Shown: positions 11,728-25,071 of the stretch, in pieces
Numbering within the stretch: the stretch's first letter is position 1
Layout of the letters: every line of letters starts with the position of its first letter
DNA from: Macrostomum hystrix
Taxonomy: Eukaryota > Platyhelminthes > Macrostomidae
DNA: 64,000 bases
Assembly (NCBI GenBank): GCA_950097015.1
Contig: CATNEN010000033.1
Span: 930,001-994,000 of the forward strand
Direction of reading: 5' to 3'
Position numbers and translations under genes: made by a program
The notes under the pieces: generated by a model
Told to the model about the DNA's origin: nothing
Seen by the model: only the letters and a program-made list of their open reading frames with translations
Databases searched by the model: none

Positions 11728-14700
11728 TTAAGAACATCTACCTAAAACCTTCCACATCTAATTAAAAGCTTTCACATCTAATTAAAAATTTGCACATCTA
11801 ACTAATACCAACGTCTATAGCCTATTTGAAACGCTGCTGTAGCTGACACAGGCCAATTCTCATGCTAAATCTACACTGCATGTCAACTGGGCATTTCAAC
11901 AGCCCTTCAAGAAGAGTTAGGAGCCGACGAACATTTTACCTATCAAGGTCAGCCTTAGTGATGTTAGTCGCCCTGACTGTCCCAGACATTCCTCATCTAA
12001 TCAATATCCGTGCTGAGCTGGCTGCTTGAGCATGCTAATCCGGACTATTGACAGAGGGCCGACTGTATTTGAGAGGCTCAGAATGGCTTCTCCCTCGGAT
12101 ACTAGAAATAGCTTCTGTTTGTTATGTTTTCAGAGCTATGTAGGGGAATTATGCAACCAGAATAGATAATAGATAAAGAAATAGAAACCCATTCATTCAA
12201 AATCACTAAGATAAGACTTCTAAATAATCCTCTATGTATGCCTTTGGGAAATTTGTCCCAAAAGCGAAATCGAATTCAGTTTAGCCAGATTGGCTGACTA
12301 ATGCGGAAACCCTCGGACAAATATGAGTCGTTCTGAGGGGTTATGTAATCGCCCAACCTTGCCCCTAGTAGAGAAGCCAAATCTATATATCGGGCCAGAT
12401 CGAAAAGTCTGGAAATCTTAAATCAAGGAAGTTAAGAGGCGCGATGAGAATTTTCCTAAAGGGTGGAATCTTACTGAATGTTACTTTGAATGCGGATTTT
12501 AAGAGCTGTTTGCCTTATACAGATTAGTCTGGGAGTGTTAATGCATAACGCTTCCTTGATTCAATTAAAAATTTTAATGGGTCAAGAAGGCCTCTTGAAA
12601 GGTTCAAATATGTTTCATGGATCAAGATTGCTGGTCACACGTTTGAGTGGTCAAATTCGATCAAAATCACTAGAGATTTAAGCGCGACGTATTATATAAC
12701 ATAAGAATAAATTAGCTCTTTGGTCAACTTTATTCAGCAACATGCGCTTCTTGAATGGCACAGGTTAGGTAATTCAGGCTCAGCGCTGCTGTCAAGTGGC
12801 AAATACGAAATCAAGGGTTTACATTTAAATGTGCTGCTGCAAGTGGAAGGTTGTTCTTTTAGTCCCATGACTAAAAATCGCTTGTAAATAACAATTACAC
12901 GTAAATATTGTTTGATGAATATTTATATAATACCGTTATACAGACAGAGTGACAGGAACACGAGAAAATTCCAGAAACCATGCTTAATACTGTAAATAGT
13001 CAGAAAATATCCTCATGAATTTTCCGTTCTATATTCAGTTATCTAAAAATGGAAAGCAGAGTCATTTTTATTATTGGTATAACCCAAGGACCACTGGTAC
13101 TAGCGGCAAGGACCTACTTTTGTAGCCCTTGACTAATGGTCCTTCCTAAACATTGCCCTAATCAAGACACGACATCCTCATGACAAGACATGACTCTATA
13201 ATCTATATCAATCTACCAATTTAACGAATCGTCAGGGGGTCATTTGTACACTATAAAACATGCATAAACAAATTAAACAAGACAGTACAGAAAGTAAAAA
13301 GTTTGGCTTCATTTTCATTGGATTTTTTTTTTGTGTGTGTCATATAGTGCACACAAATTACTGAACATAATTACCCATGCATGGTCATGCAGCTTTTTTT
13401 ACCCGGATATCGTTTCTAACAAAAGAGTTAAATATTTTGTAAGAATTTTGATGTTCATTAATGAATCCTGTACTAATTCTATAAAAACTAATTAAAAATC
13501 TAGAAGGTAAACTTTTAATATAAAAGTATACTTCATGATTATCCCTGATCCCTGATTTGAAACTTCGTGGGAAAATTTCCCAGGAAGCGGTTGCTGTACA
13601 GTGAGTGTGCCCTGGGCCTGGCCTGGGGTAAGATCCTAAGAGCCCTCACCCGGCTGAAGCGCAGGTGTCGGGTTTTTCCCCGGTTCTATTTCCCTGTTTC
13701 TGTTTCTATTTCTACTGTGCTTATGGGATGCGACTACTTACTAGCAGATTATTAACTAAGCACAATTGGTTAGAGCCTATTGGTAGAGGTATTGAGCCGA
13801 GACTAGTTAAAGCAATAGAGAGAAATCCTAGCTAATACTAAAAATATTTAATGAACGGTTTAAAAGAATACCACATATCTTGATGTTGATATTAAACAAA
13901 CTGCTACTTACTCTATCGAAGGGCCGATAGGCATCTTTACTTTTGAATACCAATAGACTGTATATGGATACATTTTGTATTATATAGTATGTAAACACAG
14001 TTATAATTTCTATGCTTTGCTATATGCATATATACACATACATATACATGCATATATAGATTAGCTTTTTAGCCAGACCAGGGCTTTCTCTACATGGCTA
14101 GTGTAGCTAAAGTAGTATAATCTATACCATACCCCAAATGAATAGATATTTATAGTCTTAAATTAAATTGTATCCTTTGTTGTTTGCACTAGAGGCTCAA
14201 CCAAAATAAAAAATCAGAACTTCTAAATCTAAGTTATGCGACATAATTTTTATACCTATGTTAGCTACCATTTTGTAATGTAGGGCCTAGTCACTGTGTT
14301 TTGACTTTGGCCTTATTAAGACCTAGCTTCTACAGCTAGCCAAGCAGGCAAGCAAGCTAGTTAAGTTGTTTTGTGTTAGAACTAATAATTGGCTATAGTC
14401 AATGCTCATATATTGGGTTCTGTATGATTTTAAATCTCACTGATGTCACCAAAGTTGTCCTAGGGGTAATTTACTATTCTTGTTTTATTTCCACAATGTG
14501 ACCAGACTAAAGTTGTATAAGGCTATATCTTATCTTATCTATTTGACAAAATTGTAGTTATATGCCTACTTAGAATATGGTTTTTAATAATTTCTGAGTC
14601 TTTATGACAAATGCTTAACAGTGCTTCTTAGTATATTATTCATAATTGTGTTACTGATTTATTTATTGCTATGTAGTCTATTAGGCTACTGTATATGATT

Positions 14701-15800
14701 TCCCAGTCAGATTCCAGTGAATTTCTGCTTCCAGTGATTCAGAGGGTCATGGCTTCTTTTAGTAATTTTGTCAATGTATAACTCTAAGTTTAGATAAGTT
14801 AGAAGATACATGCTTCTGATTTTTATTTCTTTGTAATTATCTTGTATTTTACTTAAGTTTAGTGTTATTTTATTCTGTGTCAGTATATTTGTATATCAAC
14901 GTCTCTTGAATAGAAAAATAATTGCAACACTTTAACACAAATCATTCTCTCTTTATTGAAAAACTTGCTTTTATACTCAATCTGAATTTCTTTATTATTA
15001 TTTGAACATGAAGGTGCAAACAACATTGCTTTTCCTTCTCAAATCTTATGTCTATTTATACCTTTTCAGTCTTGATTTTTAATAAATGAGCACTGCAATA
15101 TTGTGGAAATATGATAATTGAAACAAAAAGATTTTTTGGTATTGACACAAATGTTACTTTTATTATAAGTTGGAATTAAATTTGTTTTATTACAAAGAGA
15201 AAGATTATTTATTTTACATTTTAAAAAGTGTTTAATTTTTACAAAAATATTAGACTTGGCATGATACTCTTTCTTGAGCTAATTTTCTTAATTTCAGTTA
15301 CAACTTGTTTATTTACTTTTTCATATTTTATCCATTGCAGCCTAGGCTATATGTTCTTACTCGGCCTAATAAGCCCACTTAAATAATAAGCAGTCTATGC
15401 ATATTAAAAAGTTTTCTACCCACTATAAAATTCTAAACTTTTTGTTGTAGTAAATTAGAAATATTCAGCACATTGCTAGCTAGACAATACAATTGATTAA
15501 TTATTTATTGTTTATTTTATATATTATATATGCAATAGAATAGATAAGACTTGTTGGCTTTTTGTTTAAATTATATTAATGAGAGCTGAAGCTAAACCCA
15601 GTGTCAGCTTCTGCTGCAACTTTGATGGCAAAGCAGCTGACGCCAACCCCATGCTTTAAGAATTAAATGTTGAAGTTTTAGTAGCCTTTTTAAACTATCA
15701 TTTCCAGCTTCAGTTTAAATATTTTGACACATCTGACTGAGGCCACAGCCTAGGGCCTTGCTACTAGGCTACATTGTGTATTGCAAGTGCATTTAAAAAC
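11728..15800. other. AT-rich intergenic DNA without recognisable genes
   Basis: Four kilobases between the array at 11228 and the SAPCD2-like gene. Frames are short and lack sequence that looks conserved. Small AT microsatellites are present (for example tatatgcatatatacacatacatatac near 14020). I see no RNA gene or transposon ends. Confidence 0.5.
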
Positions 15801-17778
15801 ATGGTGTCTAATGGCGAAGCTGGTAACTATAGTGAAACAACTAGCCAGCTGTTTCAAGAGCACCTGGCCACCTTGTTTGACATCCTGTCAGATGGAGAGT
15901 CAACTGTGTCTACACCAAGCCTCATCCAACTCTGGCAGCTATCTGACTATGCCGTGTCTTTTGCTTTGATTGATGCATTTCAAAAGTACTCTGGCTATGA
16001 TAATCGACTTGGATTCGAGCAGTTCAGTGAAGCTGTGCGGCACTGTTTGGCCTCCTGCGAGCCCTATGCGGCTGCTGCTGATGCTTATGCTAACGCTGTC
16101 CAGCTAGATGCAGGCACTGCTAACAATGTTGCAGACAGTGCTGCTGCTGCTTCAGCTGCTTCAGAAAGTGGCTATCGAACATATGATAGCAGGTAAATAC
16201 TATCTACTTGTTTTGATCCACAATGCCTCAGAATCATGAGAATATCTATTGAACTATTACCTCACCATCCGCAGCCATTCTCTGGAGCCTGCTGCGCCAC
16301 CGTTGCCGGTCCCGAAGCACGCGCCCCACAGGCCGCCCCTTCGAGTGCACAGCGACAGCGGCGTTCTCGATCGAGAGTTCGACGGCCGGCCGAGGCCGCT
16401 GCGGCCGCCCGACTACGAGACCTACATTAACAACTCGCTTGATTGGGGCGCCGGCGGCAGCGGTGGCAGGCGGAGTCGGTTCAAGCCGCCCGTGCCACCA
16501 AGAATGTCGACGGCCAGCTGCGGCAACAGCAGCGCCCAGAGCTCTCCGTCGGTTCCTCCAGCGGAGGTGGCAACTGCCACTACTGACTTGGTCGACGGTC
16601 CGGACGGGGATGAATACGAGACTTTGATTGGTCTTTCGATTTCCGCGTCAAGAGGACCTCCGCCATTGCCGCCGCCGCCTGCCAACCGGTCTTCGTCGCT
16701 GATGCCAGCGCAGCCGCAGCCGGCAGCCAAAGAGCGGCATCGGGCTCGCTCACCCATGAAGCGGCTGATGCAGGCCTTCACTAGACCCCTGTCTCGTTCG
16801 CAGTCGTTTCGTCTGTCTCGACCGACTGCATCGACAGCTCCGCAGCAGCCTCCACCGCCGCCGCCGCCACCAGTTTCAAACAATATGCTTACTCATCATC
16901 AGCAGCAGCAGCAACAGCCGTTGCTAACAAAGTTCGCCAGTTTCGTAGAAAATCCGGACAGGTTCAGTGGCAGTTATCACGCGCGAGGCGCGCTGCTCCG
17001 CGAACGACTGCGCTGCGTCAGACAGGTGAGCGGTGGCAGATGTGCAAGCCTTTAGGTTCTTCTTTCCAGCAATGACCCCACAGGAAAATAGCAATGACTG
17101 CCCTAATATAATAATAATAATTGCAGGAGGGCTGCGGGCAGCGGCAAATCATTTAATGACAGGACACCCGCAGCCAGCGAGGAGGCAATTCTGCACATTT
17201 CGCTGACTCCTGAGCACACACGCACACAGATACTGTACACAGGCATCTGCCCTGACTTTCTCATTGTCAGGCAGTGTACACTTCACTGTGCCTTGAGCAA
17301 ACTAGAAGGGAACAATGACCACCCAAGCAAACTAGAAGGGAACAATGACCACCCAAGCAAACTAGAAGGGGACAATGACCACCCAAGCAAAGATGAAGGG
17401 CAGGATAATGGCAATGAACATCCTAGCCTCCTAGAACAGGCAAATCGGGAGATAAAACCCTGAAACCGCTCGCTAACAATCGCGCATTGCGTATAAACTC
17501 AGGCCTACGAATGTGTGGAGGCCTGTCGGCAGTCGCTAGTTGCCCAGATCGCCGATCTGCAGTCCCAGCTGGCCGGCTGTCCCTCCGCCGAGGCGTCTAT
17601 CCCCGCCGTCGCATCAAATTATTCGTCTCCTTCTGCGACCAATCTATCGCCGACTTCAGCGACAACGGCGGCGGCAGCCGGTCGATTACTGGCAGATCAG
17701 GAGGCTCGCATTCAGCGCCTGGAGCGGGAGAAATCCCACCTGCTGCGCACCCTGCTGCAGACTCGGGCTTTGGACTGA
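15801..17778 (+). CDS. SAPCD2-like protein (suppressor APC domain, C-terminal coiled coil)
   Basis: Three exons with matching phases: 15801-16192 (phase 2), 16275-17025 (phase 0) and 17503-17778 (TGA); 472 residues. Residues ~15-80 (LFQEHLATLFDILSDGES and LGFEQFSEAVRHCL) resemble the EF-hand-like N-terminal suppressor-APC domain. The C-terminal helix (RIQRLEREKSHLLRTLLQTR) resembles the conserved coiled-coil end of SAPCD1/2. Vertebrate SAPCD2 is reported as a cortical polarity and spindle-orientation factor; a similar role here is inference. The middle exon is disordered, with Pro runs, a Gln run, Ser/Arg segments and a region around EYETLIGLS. I chose the ATG at 15801; the frame stays open only a few codons further upstream. 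The acceptors (gcag at 16274, ctcag at 17502) are clean. Intron 2 carries a SINE2 fragment and a 29-bp repeat. Identification is from motif recall only. Confidence 0.7.
17130..17283 (-). mobile_element. SINE2 tail fragment in intron 2 of the SAPCD2-like gene
   Basis: Contains cagccagcgaggaggcaatt, gctgactcctgagcacacac and the tcattgtcaggcagtg segment shared with the copies at 8160 and 61617. The tRNA-like head is missing. It is inserted antisense to the host gene. Confidence 0.7.
17287..17396. repeat. Short 29-bp tandem repeat, ~4 copies
   Basis: Copies of caaactagaagggaacaatg followed by accacccaag, in intron 2 of the SAPCD2-like gene. The last copy is divergent. Confidence 0.8.
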
Positions 17779-19295
17779 CGAAAATCCCATAAAAATTACC
17801 CTGGGGATTCTAGAGCTTTGGGTTGACATACCCTTAGCCCTCTATCTAAAGCTGTCTTCTATAAGTGCCTAAGGAAACAGGCCGTATATACTATTTACTA
17901 GTAATCAACTAGCAGAATACTTTTTAATTGCCTACTTTTGCACTTTACTAGCCTATCATCAATGCTAACATATAGTCTATATAAAATGCAGCTATTCTTC
18001 TTGTGAATAGAGATGGGCAGTTTTACCTATCGCGACTTTTTGAAATTTGGTTACCTCAATAATCAAACCAGCACAAATTGCATTGTTTTTCATCTTTCCC
18101 CAAATTATGCTTCTAGTTATGTGTCAAAAGCATCGTTACACTGAGCCTTATCTGCGAAAGTACTTAGCAATAATCATGGTTTTTTATCAATCTCTCAGTT
18201 CAGAAGCAATACGTTTTTTTGTTTTTTTTCTTATAAAACGTGCGGTCTCTCTCTGTACAGTTATAGTTTTTCTAAATCAGTTTAAAGTGATCCCAATGCC
18301 AATTTGTTTGTTTATGGCTGTTCATAGCAAGATCATTTTAATCAATAAAATAATGAGGTCCATTGAGTGACCGCAACACGTGACTTGTAGTTTAAGTCCT
18401 ACACGAAACAGAAATTGTTCATTCCTCAATGTATGCTAGGTGGCTGTTATGAAGCGCATTTGTGTGTATTCTTTAGTTTCAATAGGCAGCCGAGCTTTGG
18501 CACTGACACATAATAAATAATATTGTGTAATAAACAATTTGACAGTGGGACCTTAAAGCACTTTGCTCATAAACAGATAGATAGTTGTTTGATCTGCGGA
18601 CATAATTTGTGGAATAAAAAGATAAATTATAAAAGCGGCAACAAAGAACTGAACAATCTCTTGAGTGAGGAACTAGAACAACTAACTACTAGAGTAGAGT
18701 GCAATACATACTATTGGCGGATACATACATTGTCAATTAGTCTAGGGCCAAAACACAAGGAGAGAAGATTCGAATGCTAATATAATCCTAACAGGGCATA
18801 TGATGTCTTTCAACATTTATTGAATAGTATAAATTGTAGAATATATTGAGTAGAATAGAAACTAAGCAGACCGGGTTTAAATAGAGGATGCGGAGTGAGA
18901 ACCGACGATGGAGCATGAGTAGCGGCATTTTTTTAAAAACAAATCTAATAAACAAAGAAGTTTAACTAATAAAGCAACTATTCAGCAGACATTAGAACAG
19001 ATAAGAGTGCTGTTTATAATTTGTAAACTAGCACAAAATATGCTAACTATTGCATGCTACAGACTCAAATTTCTTCGTCATTTTGAGCTAAAAATATGGT
19101 TAGCAAGAGAGACTATTTTAGCAATGACATAAGATTTCAGTTTAAAGTTCAACGGCTTTTTGTTTGAATGATTCCTTTTGGAAAGAAATTCACTTAAGTT
19201 CGTTCAGGCAATTAGAGATTTAGGAGCGCCAGAATAGAATATAGAATTAGAATAATCTTCCCAGATGTATGGATATTCTGTCCAGCACGACTGAC
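17779..19295. other. Intergenic, 3' flanks of two convergent genes
   Basis: This separates the ends of the SAPCD2-like (+) and malectin (-) genes and must contain both 3' UTRs. It is AT-rich with only short frames. No clear AATAAA close to either stop codon and no repeat family was recognised. Confidence 0.5.
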
Positions 19296-22238
19296 TCAGA
19301 GCTTGCACAGACAAAAGAATAACGGCAGAGCGGCTGCCACAGCGATGAGCACAGGCAGCAGGGCCGTGGACGCGGGGTCCGCCTGGTAGGGATCCGAGGC
19401 CTTGGGCCCGGACACCTTCCGCTTGCGCCTGTTGGCCTCCTCCTCTTCGGCCGAGGCGGCCGCCGGCGCCGGATCGTGCGCCGCGTCAGGCAGCGGCTGG
19501 TCCAGGTCGCCGCTATCGCCGACGGGCGGCTGCTGACCGGCGCTGGGCAGCGGTGGCAGCCGGGGAGCCTCGTCGATGCCGCCTGAATCAAGTTGGATTT
19601 CTTCACGAATTGGCTGACCGTAACACGAAAATTGGCCAGGGCGTGGCAGCCCCCGAATTCTAGATTCTACTCACCCTTGAGCAGCACAATGGCGTTAATC
19701 TTCGGATTATCCCGCTCGCCCTTGACAAACTCCAGCGATAGACGGCTATCAATCTGGGAGGCGTCGCTGCCTACAAACAGGCGGTCGCCCTTTACCCGGA
19801 ATGGAATAAGCTCCTCGTGCGCAACGCCGCGACCTACTCGAGAGAAGATGTCCAGGCCGGAGACAATGACATGCTCGCTGTTGAGCATCACATCGAATAC
19901 CTGGCGTAAATAACATAAAAAATAATTGTATTGCACATAGTTAAGGCAAATATTTCGAGCTGTTGCATCAAAAGATAAAAAGAAAACATTACTTTTGCCC
20001 TTTTGTGGAAAAACACAACTTTCATTATTGAAAAATGTTTTGCAGAATGACTTAACCAAAAAATCTTAAACCACTTAATTATATAATCAATATTATTAAA
20101 GTTTGATTCTGATCAAATGAATGGATATTGGTTGCAGAACAGATAAACTAAAGAAACTATTTATCTGTGTAACTAAGTGATTATAGGCTCTTTATATGCT
20201 GAAAAGATAGGTACCATTTATTAAAAATTATAATATTATTATATATATCTATTATATATTTATTGTTTTGTGGTAATGTAGCTCGCTTTAAAAGTAGCAA
20301 AGAGCAAACATCAAAACAAACATTGATTCTATTTAAACTACAGACACGTTTTGTCCAAAGCAGACATCTTCAGGGCAAACAAACCAATGAAAAACACAAC
20401 TGAAAATTTATTTAAATTGAATCGAAAAAATATTGATCAAACAAAAACAAACAGAAGGAATTACTATACCTTATAGTTATAGTTATATTACTATAACAAT
20501 AGTAATAGTAACAATAACAATTTATTCAAATCTATATTTAATTAAAAGATTAAAGTTTGTACTTGAAGTTTAGATTTACTTACAAAAAGTATCAAACTGT
20601 ATTGTAGGCTGTAGCTATAGTCAACAGTTAAACATACTATACATGGAGCAATATAAACAAGGCAATTGAAAATATCCTGAATATGAAATATAAATGAGTT
20701 GTTTTTGTAGCTTAGCTTAGTTTAGCTAGATTTAATTTTTACTTGTAAATAAGTAGGGTAATGTATCATCAACCAAACAAGAATGTGTATTTTTTTAACT
20801 TCAAACCTAAGCTACAGATTTTCTATTTAAGATATGATGATAAATCAAAAGCCAAGTTATAGAAAACAGTTACATCTTTCTAAAAAGTATCTGCTTTTGC
20901 TATTTTGACAAATAGAAAAAAATGTTATTCCTGCTTTTTATCTAAAACCGAACAATGATTTTCATGTATCTTCAAACCAAACAGCGAATTTGATGTTTGG
21001 TTTTACTATTTGAGTGAGTGGTTTAATCTTATTTTTAAGGAGTGATCTATCATGAATTATGTCATTTGAAAGCATTTTTCATGCTCTATAAATAACTACA
21101 TTTATGGTCATTTAATTGGCAAGCAACCGCATACAATCTTTGTCTAAAGTACATACTGAAAAAATGTTGTTAAAAAGTATGCTTTTGCAATAAAAATTTC
21201 TACTGAAACATCAATATCTTTTTTTCCTCTTAATGCTTCATTGCACATCATGCCTCAGCTTGTAGATAATTTCTTCAACTTTCAAATTAGTTGTTCTGTG
21301 AAACACAATAGCTTGTTTCTGTCTTGCACGAGACCAAGGAAGGAGTCAAAATTCTTGTTCGGTTTTGAAGATACATTGTTCGGTTGATGATACATTACCC
21401 TAGAATTGCTTTTTCCACAAGTTGTCATCTGAGAAAAGAGATAGAACTAATTTTGAATAAGCAACATTCACTTTTTAAATAGGCCTATCGGATACATAGT
21501 CTGATTAGGCCTAGTGATGAATAGAGTATTAGGTGACAGTAACTAACAGTCAGCATCAATGCTAGCACAAAAAGCAGCAAAGAAGCACAAATAACAATTA
21601 AATTTGAATATCCTAATTATTTCTAAAAGAAAAATGATTTCTTTTTTTGCTTTCACTTCTGCTAATTTTATTGCTTTGTCCAAAAATATACTGTAGACAT
21701 GAAGGCCACATTTGTACTGCCACTTTACCTACTCACATCTGCTTCTTTAATCTATTAATTAAATTTACTGTAAGGTGGACTTAGATGTTAATGTAATGCA
21801 TTATTGTAATCTAAAATAAAAACTAGACTTCTGTTATTGACAAATATCTAGAATTAAAATATTTTAAACTATAATCTGAAAACGAGAAAATATTTTATTT
21901 ACCTTTTGGTTTGGGTTTGCAAACCATACTTCAGAGAACTTGAGAATGAGAACATATTCACCATCACCAGGAAGAGGAAGTTCATAGGTGAAGCTTGATG
22001 TATGATACCTCTCGGTCTGATACAGTATCTGGTCCTGAGCCACGACTCTACCTATTTCCAGGTTTTTTCCATAGTCAGATGCTATTCCAACATTTAATGT
22101 ATCACGTTCATATCGAATTCCATGAATGTCAGTGTGCTCCTGGCCACCACAATTCACTGCATAAATGACATTCAGAGCTTGAACTGAAACACAAGTTGCT
22201 AAAAACAAAAGGCTAACAGATAAAATTAATAATGTCAT
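19296..22238 (-). CDS. MLEC: Malectin (ER carbohydrate-binding membrane protein)
   Basis: Three minus-strand exons with consistent phases: 22238-21903 (112 codons), 19900-19675 and 19582-19296 (TGA); 282 residues, close to the ~290 of vertebrate malectin. Residues 1-26 are a signal peptide (TLLILSVSLLFLATCVSVQA). The malectin fold follows (VIYAVNCGGQEHTD; GEYVLILKFSEVWF; FDVMLNSEHVIVSGLDIFSR; FVKGERDNPKINAIVLLKG). After an acidic/basic linker comes the diagnostic end: DPYQADPASTALLPVLIAVA, a membrane helix and a short FFCLCKL tail. Malectin binds Glc2-N-glycans in the ER and helps retain misfolded glycoproteins; that is family knowledge. The ATG at 22238 starts the signal peptide. For exon 3 I chose the cag acceptor at 19583-19585 because it keeps phase and aligns with the family's ...G-(I/V)D(D/E) segment. 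A MITE lies in intron 1. Confidence 0.92.
20754..21402. mobile_element. MITE-like element, 26-bp inverted repeats, TA ends
   Basis: The left end reads tagggtaatgtatcatcaac, continuing caaacaa; the right end is its reverse complement with one mismatch (gttgatgatacattacccta, ending near 21402). Length is about 650 bp and there is no coding frame. The outermost TA on each side fits a TA target duplication, as in Tc1/mariner-type MITEs. It lies in intron 1 of malectin. Confidence 0.65.
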
Positions 22239-22626
22239 CTCAAAGGCACACAGCAACCTTTCTGAATGAAATGCAGTACGTTATGCTGCTTTCAAGAGTT
22301 TGAAGTGGTTTTTTAAGGTATGTTTTCACACGGTACATCAGCCTTTTCCTGGAAAAATATGAAAACAGAACATCGTCAGCAACGAATTGACTAAAAGAAA
22401 GTGACAATCTTATTTTGTATTTGTGAATGACGTACATGGTTTAAAACAGCATAAGATTTATTAGAATAGAGCTTTTCGCTAACTGCTTTAAGCGAAACTT
22501 TGCATTTTAATGCACTTGCCTGTGTTAGCATTTTATTCTAAGATCGTAGGCGAGCAATCTAGCACTGGTTTAGATTAACACTTTTTTGCCATTTTTGCGA
22601 AATGAGCGAATTGATTGGAAACCAAG

Positions 22627-22731
22627 GGCTACTTAATCAATCAGGACGGAAAAATAGGCAAATGGCGAATAAAAGAATGCTCGCTTAAATGCTTTGTTCT
22701 ATGGCCAAGCCTCATACAAAAAACACATTTC
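22627..22731. repeat. Left arm of a ~100-bp inverted repeat flanking a transposon cluster
   Basis: From gggctacttaatcaatcagg to the segment ttctatggccaagcctcata and on to 22731. The reverse complement occurs at 26692-26802, about 75% alike by eye and identical over the 23 bases that contain ttctatggccaagcctcata. The arms enclose Gypsy-like debris and a mariner-like element. 22239-22626, upstream of malectin, shows no other feature. Confidence 0.7.
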
Positions 22732-22889
22732 TTTCATTTAAGTTTTAAATGCAGACGCTAGCTTCTGCATCTGCAGTGACAGTGAAGAGAAGAGAAAAGA
22801 ATCAAAGCGAAATTTAAATTTTTCATTTGCTGACTTCTGCTGATGGATCAGTCGTTGTACGACAGCGCTTGACTGCCAACACGACTCCA

Positions 22890-24930
22890 ACAACAGCGTC
22901 ATGCCGCGATCTGCTGTGAACGGCTCTCGGTTTCGCTGCCCTGGCCTGACGACCCGCGGCTGTGGTTGCGATCGGCAGAGCGATTCAAGCGCGGAATTTT
23001 TACCGTGGTGGACGGCATCCAGCCCAACCTGATCCTCGGCATGGACGCCAGCTCGGACTGCGACATCGCAGGGTGTCGCATGCCTTGGCCATTGACATGA
23101 AGAAAGGCATATCGTACGTCCGCTTCGACAGCAAGGCTTCCTGCAGTAGCCAGCAGCCGAAGGCCAGTTGCCGCAGCTGGTGCCGCAGCGTTCTGCTGGC
23201 TCGCGTGGCGGTCAACACGGAGCTGCAGGCGGGGAGCGAGAAGGTCGTATGGCTCTGGGCGAACACCCACAGCCGAGAGCAGGGTGGTGTTCGAGCCCTG
23301 CAAGGACTTCGTAGCATCCACGGCGGTGGTTCCTGCGCGTGTGCTGACTATCTCGGACGATGGCCGAATCCCCGTCAAGATGTGTATTACCTGACCGAGG
23401 ATCCTATACTGCTGTACATCCTGGACTTTAAAGGTTGCGATGGCCGGGGGACGAGCGACAGCCTCCACACGAGTACGACCTGGGCACGAGGAGCTGCTGC
23501 AGCACAGGATAGAGCTGGAGCCTGGAACGCGGTCGCACAGGCAGGTTCCAAGGAGCACTAGGATTAGAAGGACGGGAAACTACGGGAAACTACGGGAAAC
23601 TATTTTTTTTAAGAAAAAATTCTTTAAAAAAATCATTTTTCATATTTAAATGGTGACAGCTTTTGATTGGAAGCAGATACAAAGCTGTTATTTTGACTTA
23701 ACTTGCCTGAATTTTTACTTTGAATTCCAATACCGAATGTTACAAAGTTTCGTATAACATACAATTTGATCCTCATACGTTTTTTTACTAATAACCTATC
23801 TTAAGTCTAAAACGTAATACACAACAGACTAGTAAAATTAGCTTGACCTTATAGTTGCGTTCCTCTTGCAATTAAGTATGAATTAATTAATATATATTAT
23901 TTATGATGAGCTATTTTTCCTAGCTTTAATAGAAATCAATGCTTATTAAATGTTATAATTTTTAATAACATAATTTTTTTAAATAAATGAACAATTTCTC
24001 AAGAGCTACAAGCTTCATTTAGCTATAGTGTCTCTTTTCGCGAATACCAGTCTTCAATTTTTTTGAAGACGTATAGTTTCAAAGAAACGTAGTTCCCGTC
24101 CTTCTCCTAGTGGTCCTTGGCAGGTTCAGCGACGACTGCCTATGTCCGTTCGAGTCCATGTGGACAAAAAGATCGGACAGCGGCTTCATCGAGCTGATCG
24201 ATGTCTCCTTGGCCAGCAGCCCAGCAACCTCCTGGTGGTGCGCAAGAAGAAAGGCGACATCCGGCTCTGCACCGACTGGCGACAGCTGAACGACCGCAAG
24301 CCATGGACGCACAGGTCGCCACCATCGACTGCCGGCAGGGTTATACATGTACATCAGGAGGTTTTGGCGGATAAAAGAGAATTCCAATTCTACTCCACCC
24401 GCGGCCTGATGCAGTTTCGCTAGATGGGCTTCGATCCGGATGTGCAACGCCCCATGCCCCATGCAGCGACATTCCAGCGCCTTATGTAGCTCGCATATCC
24501 TGCATGCTTACATTGACGAGCGCATCATCGTCTTCAGCAGCTGCGAGGCAGCAGGCTCAAGCTGCACAGGGCAGAGTATCAAGCTGGTCACGGCATTAAG
24601 CCGGTCATCCCGAGCCACCTAAGGCCGCACTTTTAGCAGGAGGTGCAGCGACCAGAGCGGCCACCTGTGTTAACAGGATCAGGATGGTGGCGAGGCTGGG
24701 GAAGCGCTGCTGGTGGCCAGGTCTGCGGCGGGGTGGCAAAGCTGGGCCGTCTACCTAACAAGGCGACAAGAGTCAGACCAAGCCGCAGCGGGCACCGCTG
24801 CAGACGAGCCAGCGAACAGCGCCTTGGCAGCAAGTACAGATGCAGATTGGCTTAAAGGCCCGCTGCCGCGCACAACGGATGGCAAGGCCTGTACTTGGTG
24901 CCTTAAATCTTCGAGGCAGCAAGTGAAGTG
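22890..24930 (+). pseudogene. Degenerate Ty3/Gypsy-like retrotransposon pol fragments
   Basis: Two coding remnants lie on the plus strand. At about 22980-23100 a short stretch reads like the end of a retroviral-type aspartic protease (VVDGIQPNLILGMD). At about 24140-24545 pieces of a Gypsy-type reverse transcriptase appear: VVRKKKGDIRLCTDWRQLND and TRGLMQFR, then, in shifted frames, remnants of the CNAP...FQ and YIDD(I)IVF blocks. Stops and frameshifts separate all of them, and 23600-24060 between them is AT-rich non-coding sequence. No LTRs were recognised. It is a dead insertion, GC-rich like the coding exons, within the inverted repeat pair 22627/26802. Confidence 0.6.
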
Positions 24931-25071
24931 ATTTTTTACTCCTCAATAAACTTTCTTTACTATTGCTGCTATTGCGCTGATTATATGATATACTCTGACC
25001 TGTTGCTTTCTAATAATTGATAACTATACAAATTATCACGGCCTTGAACATAATGAATCATGATTGTTTAC

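Noticed and set aside
22962-23561. 199- and 219-codon frames on both strands
   Set aside because: They overlap GC-rich Gypsy-like debris; only the short protease-like stretch on the plus strand makes sense.
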